DNA of 64,000 nucleotides from contig CM060976.1 of NCBI GenBank assembly GCA_030765065.1, positions 60,248,539-60,312,538 of the forward strand, read 5' to 3'. This DNA comes from Deroplatys truncata (Eukaryota > Arthropoda > Insecta > Mantodea > Mantidae). A program made the position numbers and the translations under genes. Shown one piece after another: positions 56,851 through 64,000 of this stretch (its first letter is position 1; each line of letters starts with the position of its first letter). The notes beneath the pieces are model-generated. The model was not told where the DNA came from. It was given only the letters and a program-made list of their open reading frames with translations, and made no database searches.

Positions 56851-57899
56851 AAAATAATAGTTTTAAAACGGAACGGTTTTGTTCAGACATTTCGTTCCAT
56901 AAATATTAATACATAACCATGCATTATTATGTATCTATTGTTTCTTAATGTCACGTTTGAAATGCACATTTATTTGTATGTTTTTCGGAGACATGTCATT
57001 GTAAACATTTTGTAAAATATTAAACTAATGTAGTAATAAATTTTAATTTTTTTATTAAAAACTATTAAACTAGTTTTTGTTAAAAGTGTTTATTTTAATG
57101 GATTGGTGCATGCAAACAAATTTTAAAATATTTATAGTTAAATTTTAAAAGAAATAAATTTCAGTGATCACTCATTACTTTAAAATAAGATTTTATACGT
57201 CATAAGTACCAGTAAACTTAAAATCCTGGGAACGGACAGTACAATTTGAGTGCAGTACATAAACTGCTGACTAGACCTTATGAAGGCTCAAAGAGTTGCT
57301 GCCCACTGTGCTACATACATAATCAGTTACTGGAGGGGGGTAGTAACCCTTTTAACATCTCCTATGTATTACTTCACTAAGAACTGCAGACGGTCTGGAT
57401 TTAAAAAGGTATAAACGGAATGGCATAAGTAAGCATTCATTAGAAGTGTTGACATGTGGTGTGTGACAAGTTTATCAGTTCAACATTTTATGACTCAAAG
57501 TAATAATAAAATCAAATTAAATTAAATTTAGAAACTTGCATCCGCCAGAGGTGCATCTGCGCTATTCGACATATGGTTTATGCTTTTATAGCACAAATTC
57601 TTGCATGCCGTTTTATTAGTGATAAGAAAATATAAACAATTAAATAAAGAAATGACAGTAAGATAAGAAAAATAATTGCAATAAATAATTTCCGTATATT
57701 AAGTCAGTGTTTAATGAAACAAGCTTGAGTTGAAATAGTTGTCCGATGGAAAGGTAATTAGCGAGCAGTCATTACTAATAACCGAAGTAGTGAACGCGTT
57801 AGACATAAAGATTCTTGGAACGCAGTTAGATTGTAAGTTCAGTACGTTTGAACCGTCACGTAGACCAGAATTCTGAAAAAGAGAAAGGGGAATAAAATT
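56851..57899. other. No feature recognised
   Basis: Strongly AT-rich, no supported feature. Confidence 0.5.
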
Positions 57900-58160
57900 C
57901 TAAGAGTTGGACTGGTAAAGCATAGCAACAAGGAGACGCACACGTAGAATCCTTAAGTATTGGCTCCGCGTATGAAGTAACGTTGGTGGGAGTAGTTCTA
58001 ACATAAGGGCGTGCACTCTTTCCGTGCGCACATTCGTCACTCTGGCTTCTTGTGACGATTCCTGTGTTATTTTTAAGAGCTCAGTGACGCGCTTGTGAGA
58101 GTAAGGATTAGCGGCCATCGCGAGGGGTTTTGCCGGTAAGCATTTTAAGACTCGCGGCAA
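57900..58160 (-). other. Unassigned ORF, 86 codons
   Basis: The minus frame has a second ATG giving MAANPYSHKRVTELLKITQE and ends MLYQSNS-stop. Composition is more balanced than the flanks and the residues look protein-like (charged, amphipathic), with no repeat match in the window. It could be a small gene, an exon or a retroelement ORF piece. No family recognised. Confidence 0.2.
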
Positions 58161-58984
58161 TTTACGTTTTTTGTATTGCGGAAACCGTTATTTCATACCG
58201 TAAAATTGATACTGCAAAAGTTAGCAGGTCAATTGTTATAGTTTCGAGTGCTAATATTCATATTCAGCTTCATTCTTTTTCTTTAAACGGTCCGCACCTC
58301 GCATCAATAGCTCAAGTATTAGATGACATTACATTTCTAAGTCATGCGAATTGGTGTTAGTCTTCTCATCAGACTAATGCATTCCCCGAGAAAGGTCTCA
58401 GCTCTACCACTGGAGCAGCTGGCGCACGAGGCAACAGAAGGAGCTACGAGATGACATCAGAAGAAGGTGAAGTATACAGCTGCAAAATTGTCGCACCATC
58501 GCTTGCGTTTCAGTAGTGTTAGGCTTGCTGTCTGTGGCGTAAGTGAACGAGGATTTGCTACTACAGGATAGGTAATGACCCTTTATGCTTCTTTATTAAT
58601 CCATAAATGATAAATCGTATTCCCATTCATTTGCAGTTTTATCAGAGAGCATAATTATTACACTTTTATTTAACATTAATATTACCATGATCTTGTGTAT
58701 ATGAAGATTTTGAAATTTACTGTTTATTAAGCGTTACTTTTAACGTTTAAAAGTATTTCGCAATGAATATTAAAACTATATATAAAGTTATACTATACTC
58801 TGTCACTACTGTCGGCCAGGTGAGTCCAGTATTTGAGCATGGGTGAAGAACAATAATATGTGTGTTAAAATATTAATTGTCAGGTTGTGCGAATTATTCG
58901 CACGGGTCATTTAGTGGTTGATAACGTGAGGATTTTCTTTTTACCACCTCCGAAGTAGAACATTTCTTGTCCTGTCTTGTCTTA
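58161..58984. other. No gene; partial A box
   Basis: Minus-strand CTGCTCCAGTGGTAGAGCTG near 58405-58430 resembles an A box, but no B box follows. Otherwise nothing. Confidence 0.35.
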
Positions 58985-59290
58985 TACGATAGATTCCCAT
59001 CATTACTCCGAACGCCCTGCAGCCTTGGGCTTATTGTGCTATCTGCATTGTTTTAAAGCCAATTTACTATGACTACGACCTTTACCAAGGAATACTCTCA
59101 TAACGTATATGGTTTCAAATTCTTCTGATTCTAAAAATATTTCCCCAAAAGCAATATATCTTCTGTGAGCCCAAAGCCTAACAGGAGCATATAATGTGCT
59201 GGGCTCTTTCAGTTTCTTTCTTGCACAATCTGCAATCTAAGTTACCCTGAAACATTCCTATCGTGATTTTTTTGTGGACTTGGGCCCGTC
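58985..59290 (-). mobile_element. LINE 3' end, copy 1 of 3
   Basis: Leftward: QVHKKITIGMFQGNLDCRLC and KKETERAQHIICSC form the cysteine/histidine motif at the C terminus of RNase H-bearing LINE proteins. Then LGSRRYIAFGE and a 3' UTR with GATAGCACAATAAGCCCAAG and GCTGCAGGGCG. It abuts the 3' UTR of copy 2. Confidence 0.7.
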
Positions 59291-60560
59291 TGCAAAAGCT
59301 CCGGTTGCACTGCAGCCTAAAGCCTATTGTGCTAACCCCGTAATTATTGCTACCCTTCACACTAGTCCTGTATCCCTCACCAGATCACACAGGCCCAATA
59401 GTGTGTTGGGGTAGTAGTCCTCTGGTACCGCAAGAGTTTCCCAAATATGTTATATCTCCTTGATGCTAACGCTTTACAGGAGCATAATATATGATAGGCT
59501 GTTTCAGTTTCAGACCCGTACAATCTACAGTCTGTGTTGCCCTGAAACCTTCCTTTTATGTGTAAGTGCTTTCTCACTGATGCATACCCAGTGGCAAAGG
59601 GTACTATTGTTTTTAACTGAGATTTACTACATTTAAGCAATCTGTCAGTTAAAAGTTTTCATAATTATTTGATAAAATATTTCCCATGCCGAATTCCTAG
59701 AATCCTCTTCCACGCCAAAGAGTATCGTTTTTTACACCAGATTGTTATAGCCGTTCTAATGGAATGTGCCTAGAGGTGGCTCTGGTTTGGATTTCAGGTT
59801 TGTCAATCTTTGCTTTGCAAGTTCGTCAGCTTTCTTATTACCTTCAATTCCTTTATGCCCTGGGACCCATGACAAACATACTTTGTTGTGTTTTGCCAGG
59901 TTGGATAAGGCATAATACATTCACCTACCAGTCTAGATGATACAAAAGAACTGTTTAAAGCTTTAATGCTGCCTGGCTGTCTTAAGAAATGAAGATCTGC
60001 TTATTTTTATACTCTCTTCCAAGATTTTCTTTTGCACATTGTAAAATGGTAAATACTTCGGCTTGAAATACCGTAGTTACCAGAACAAGTGAATTACTAA
60101 AGCTATACCTAGGTCTTAAACCAAATACCCCAGAAACCGTCCCCGAGTCTGTTTTTGAGCCGTTTATGAACAAGATCAAACAACACCTCGGTAGTTTCTG
60201 ATAGAATTCTTGCCGTAAGTCCGCTTCAATTATCTCACCTTGAACTTCTTATGGTGGTAGTCTGTTTCCGTTTTGAAAATCGGATCTACTACCTCCTTCG
60301 TTATGACTAAGTTGTTTTGGTTTGCTGCAGTCTGTGGAAAGCCATTATGGCTCCCGCTTTATCAAAATATCCAAAGGGGTCAGGCTCAAGAGTGTTTCCA
60401 TTGCTGCAGTAGGATCCCTCGTGTTAAGATGCTTTAGCACAGGAGCATGTCCTGTGAGAATTATAATAATTATTATTTTCAGCTGAAGCCTGTTATATTT
60501 AAGTAAGCTTTTGCTCTTTTCTAACATGGTTTTCTAACAAATAGTTTACCATGTTTGTTT
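59291..60560 (-). mobile_element. LINE 3' portion, copy 2 of 3
   Basis: Leftward: TAAMETLLSLTPLDILIKRE (end of the RT region, about 60400), the RNase H start FINGSKTDSGTVSGVFGL and VFQAEVFTILQCAKENL (60180-59990), then KHLHIKGRFQGNTDCRLYGS and ETETAYHILCSCKALASRR (about 59560-59450). The 3' UTR has GTTAGCACAATAGGCTTTAG at 59320-59340. Several stops are present. Confidence 0.75.
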
Positions 60561-60706
60561 CCCAGAGTTTTAAGCCAGGCTTTATGATGTTCTACTTTGG
60601 ACCAGTTTTTAATAGCCTGTATTACTAAACATCAAGATGTTTCTAGAGTTGGCTCTGGCCTAAAAAATGTAAAGCTGCTTTTGGTTTTACAAGTTCATAA
60701 AATTTT

Positions 60707-61021
60707 TCATTTCCCCTTTATGCCACTATGACCCGGCACCCAGATGATTTGAATAGTATTCTGTTCTGCCAAGCTTGTGAGCATGTTTCGGCAGTTTAAA
60801 ACCAGTCCTGGCGTTACCTTACGAGTACTGAGAGCTTTAAGTGAAGCTTGGCTACCTGAGATTAGGATTTGTTTATCAGTGTAAGCTCTCCTTATATTTT
60901 CGTTGAATAATAGCATAAATTTCTGTTTCAAAAGCATGTTCACCCAAAGGAAAAAAGCTTTTTGCTCCTTGGTCTTATGCCATATACTCGGAATACTGTT
61001 CCTGAGCCATCTGTAAACCAC
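60707..61021 (-). pseudogene. RNase H domain of the LINE
   Basis: It contains the block DKQILISGSQASLKAL, where RNase H has SDSQAAL, and ends IQIIWVPGHSGIKGK, the classic WVPGHSGI.GNE motif. The second catalytic Asp position reads G in SGSQ, so it would be inactive. Frame open for 104 codons. Confidence 0.85.
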
Positions 61022-61648
61022 ATAAAAGTTTTCTAAGGAGTTTGCAGAGTTTTATTCGTCCATAATTCAGGATCAATAATGAACCGCGAGCTTCTTTATA
61101 AAGTGTTTAATTGCAATTATATAGTCTGGTGGTATTTATAAACATGCATTTCCTATGTATTTAAATTCTTAGCAAATCGGAGTCTATTTCAGGAATTCAG
61201 TTACTTAGCGTGTTGTAGCCTACAGAGTGCCATTCTTGCCTCCTTCATTACAATAAATGCAATGGAGTCAGGTTCCAGAGTGTCTCCATTGCTGCAGTGG
61301 GAGTTGTTTTCATAATTCCTGTAACAGCCATACATTTTGTTTTTGAACTTTATTTAGTTGGTTTTTAGAGTCTGTTTGAAGGACCTTAGGCCACCAAATC
61401 AGTGCTCCATAGATTATCGATGATATGATTATCCTGGTATGCATCCAGCGCATCATAGCAGGTCTTAGTCCGCATCTTTTACCATGCAATGTCTAACTAC
61501 TTCAAAGGTTGCTTCTGCACATTTTATTGTTTTCTTGAAATGCAGATTCCAGTCCATCTTAGAGTCAAAGTAATTCCCAAGTATTTGACTTCCTCAGACA
61601 TTTTAAGATCTTTACCTTGAAGACATAGAGGTCTTAATCCCTTTATGC

Positions 61649-62363
61649 CTATTCTTCTGGTGGTACTATGGCTGTTTTATAAGGACTAATAGTTAAGCCC
61701 TCATTCACAGAGCATCTTGTCACAGTATTCAGGGCCGTGGGTTCCCCGACTATTCTTGGGTACTTACCTCGAACTACGATGACGATATTATCAGCATAAC
61801 CTGTGATATCAAAGCCTAGGTTACTTCCTTGAACAAGTAGCCTATCAGCCACCAGGTTCCATAGTAGGAGCGATAACACCCCACCCTGTGGACAACCACC
61901 CATGACCTTTGCAGCTAGGCTACTATACACGAGACTTGTATGAACCATTCTGCCTCTCAGCATAGACTGAATACACCGACAACAGCTTTCATCAATTCCA
62001 TGTTTCCTTGTAGCAGAGTTATTGCATTAAAGGAGGTGTTATCAAAGCCAACTTCAATATCAATGAAGGCACCAAGTGCTACCTCCTCCTCCCGAAATGT
62101 CTTTTCCAGTTTAATGGCAAACTGAAAAAGGGCAGTTTAGTTGATCTGCCTGTAAAACAGGTATGCTGATTCTGGTGCAGAGGACATGTCTTCAAAGTAC
62201 CTCCTCTTATATGCGTATCTAATAATTTATCAAAGGTTTTGAGAATCATTGGCATTAAACTGACGGGTCTTAGGGACCTAGCCAGAGTGAAGAGTTTCCC
62301 TGGCATTGATGTAAATACCAACCAATGTTGCTTCCAGTTCACTGGTATGTATCCTAAGGCCAA
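61649..62363 (-). pseudogene. Reverse transcriptase domain of the LINE
   Basis: The first block (62363-62079) reads ALGYIPVNWKQHWLVFTSMP then SLRPVSLMPMILKTFDKLLD, the RT fingers. The second (61963-61649) reads GGCPQGGVLSLLLWNLVADR and ITGYADNIVIVV, where the catalytic YADD is YADN. At least one frame break separates the blocks, and the last catalytic Asp is lost, so no activity is expected. Confidence 0.9.
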
Positions 62364-63037
62364 AATTTGCTCTTAGGATTTGCATCACATTGTTTGATAA
62401 TTCATCAAAACCTCACTGAAGCATAATGCACATTATTCCATCGCTTCCTGGAGATTTATAGGGTTGAAGTGAGAACACTGTCATTTTAATTTTTCATATT
62501 TGATGACTTCCTTGGCGAGTTTCCAGTCGCCTGGAGGCTCTCTTCCTTGAGAGTTTAGACTGCCCCATCCTCCCACAGGTTCATCGAATATAGTCTATCC
62601 AGAGAAGTGAACTCTACGAAGTTCTTTCATTGTCTCCTTCTGTTTTATTATATTCTCCATTATCTATTGGATATTGCTAATAAAACTTTGTGGATTTTCT
62701 CTAAGAGCCTGCTGAAGTCTAGCACATTCTGGGATCATTTCAGTCTTCTCACACGGCTTCCTCCAGGAGTTCTTCTTGGCTTTCCTCAAGGCTTCATTGT
62801 ATTCTGTCAATGATCTGCTATAAGCATTCATTGTTTGGTTCGTTTCGCAAAGTTAAACAATCTGTGAATTCTCTTCCTTTTTCTTGCAAGTCTTAATTCC
62901 TCCAATTCCTGTTGGCTTGTCCTGTTTTCAGAACACATCATTAAATGCTGAAATTATTTCATCCTGAAAATGCTCTGCACCAATTTCAAAATCTTCACAA
63001 TTATGAATCGTATGGTCCATTTTACTCAGATTACTGA

Positions 63038-63304
63038 CTAGATCTTTCCTGTAGGAATCCCGGTCAGTTCTTCTGGATTCCGATAAGTTCTGATTTGCTT
63101 AGAAATACATCTTACTTCAAATTGGATGTATCTGTGGTCTGAATAACTTTCATCATCACAATACCAATCTTTAATTAAGTTTCCCACACAGCTGATTGCT
63201 AAAGTCCTGTCGATAACTCCCTGCCTTCTTGTAAGTAGAACACTTACGTATTGGTTAGTAGCAGAATATAAACAATACTTAATAGGGCAGTCAGCTTGTA
63301 TCAT
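63038..63304 (-). pseudogene. Endonuclease C-terminal part of the LINE
   Basis: It reads TRRQGVIDRTLAISCVGNLI then DDESYSDHRYIQFEV. The SDHR block is the catalytic signature of apurinic-type endonucleases in LINEs. Upstream of 63304 the similarity fades, so the N-terminal part of the domain is missing and the element is 5' truncated. Confidence 0.8.
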
Positions 63305-63330
63305 GGATCAAGTTCGGAGCAAATGTCTTG

Positions 63331-64000
63331 AATCTGATTTCCATTCGTTAATTAATTGCTGTTTTAACAAGCCGTGTGTAGGCTGAAGTTGCAAATATAG
63401 AATCAGACTGAAAAATGCAATGCCATAGTTGGAATTTGAACCAGGATTCTTCGATTTACCGTGTCGCTGCTCTAATCAAATGAAATTCCATGGCAGCATG
63501 CCAGTAAATTCCCCAACTGATTCCCATTGTTTCCTTTCCCTATCCTCACTGCTGCTAGATGGCGCTGCATATTGGAGTGAATCGACACTATTTGAAAATA
63601 TGCCAGTCTACAACGCATATCGCCAAGTAACCTTTTGTAAAATTTTAATTGGAATAGCATTAATTGCTCTGTGAATATTGAGTTTAAGGAGTGTGAAGCA
63701 AGATAGTGCCACAATACACACAGCTTGGATTTCAAAGCATTTCAGTTTGGTCTTTGGCAAGCCTACTGGAATGATTGAAGCTGCTATCCATGGCAATTGT
63801 GTTGCTTTATGTTTATTACATTCCGTGCATTTCAGGATATGATTAGTGCAAATTACAGGAAAACGAATAAAGCAACACTAAAACAGAAGTGGGTAATATG
63901 CATTTGTAACGAAATAGGACTCATTTTCATGCGTTTATGAGTAGGCATAAAATAAATCACACCGAGTGTTTTGCTCTTTTTCCTGAATAGGGATTCCGGA
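63331..64000. other. No feature recognised
   Basis: No supported feature up to the window edge. Short frames at 63429-63796 on both strands overlap each other and match nothing I know. Confidence 0.4.

Larger units (their letters stand above)
60561..63330 (-). mobile_element. LINE with endonuclease, RT and RNase H, 5'-truncated, degraded
   Basis: Leftward order is endonuclease C-terminal part (63304-63038), reverse transcriptase (about 62363-61649), RT connection (TLEPDSIAFI, VMKEARMALCRLQ near 61240) and RNase H (61021-60707). An apurinic-type endonuclease plus RNase H suggests the I/Loa/Outcast group; the clade is not resolved. Its 3' end stops in the C-terminal knuckle (ILTGHAPVLKHLN near 60440-60480) and runs straight into the RT region of copy 2. 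Confidence 0.8.

Overview
This window reads as AT-rich, repeat-laden intergenic or intronic DNA from an insect with a large genome. Mariner and Tc1-like transposases, tRNA-derived SINEs with A and B boxes, an arthropod-style tRNA-Lys primed LTR element and TATA/TCAGT-type core promoters point to an arthropod. A polyneopteran such as a cockroach or termite is my guess from the SINE style, not something the sequence proves. No prokaryotic operons, rRNA genes, convincing functional tRNA genes or CRISPR arrays are visible. Most open reading frames are chance frames inside repeats or microsatellites.

Layout. At 0.7-1.6 kb there is a probable first exon and TATA promoter of a leftward gene, with tandem repeats upstream. 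From 1.6 to 16.5 kb lie copies of one interspersed repeat family (called family P here), a decayed Tc1-like transposon (5.9-7.1 kb), a MITE (7.15-7.56 kb), SINEs, a 39-bp palindrome (14.8 kb) and a 364-bp foldback element (15.5 kb). A broken Ty3/gypsy-type LTR retrotransposon (16.5-22.3 kb) sits inside a family P copy. From 24 to 34 kb come a mariner nearly intact in length, two internally deleted mariner derivatives, a stem-loop of retroelement type (27.05 kb), an RTE-like LINE (30.4-32.2 kb) inside a short tandem array, and a probable first coding exon of a rightward host gene (32.5-32.7 kb).

From 34 to 49 kb there are tRNA-like SINE heads, five SINEs of several families, a 700-bp TIR element and more family P copies, including a tail-to-tail pair at 43-44.6 kb. 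At 49.5-49.95 kb a leftward promoter carries a four-unit heat-shock element, a TATA box and an initiator; it could be a heat-shock gene promoter or a solo LTR. From 50 to 58 kb there is another IS630/Tc1-type transposase relic and more repeats. The window ends with a leftward non-LTR retrotransposon cluster (59.0-63.3 kb) whose 3' ends are stacked in tandem.

The most unusual item is family P: at least 14 copies or fragments, about 0.7-1.3 kb, no coding capacity, inverted ACTTTCTCTAC motifs at both ends, an extra palindrome at one end, and a variable microsatellite at the same internal place in most copies. Host sequence is limited to three candidate exons or promoters. Family names, ages and host assignment rest on reading by eye.
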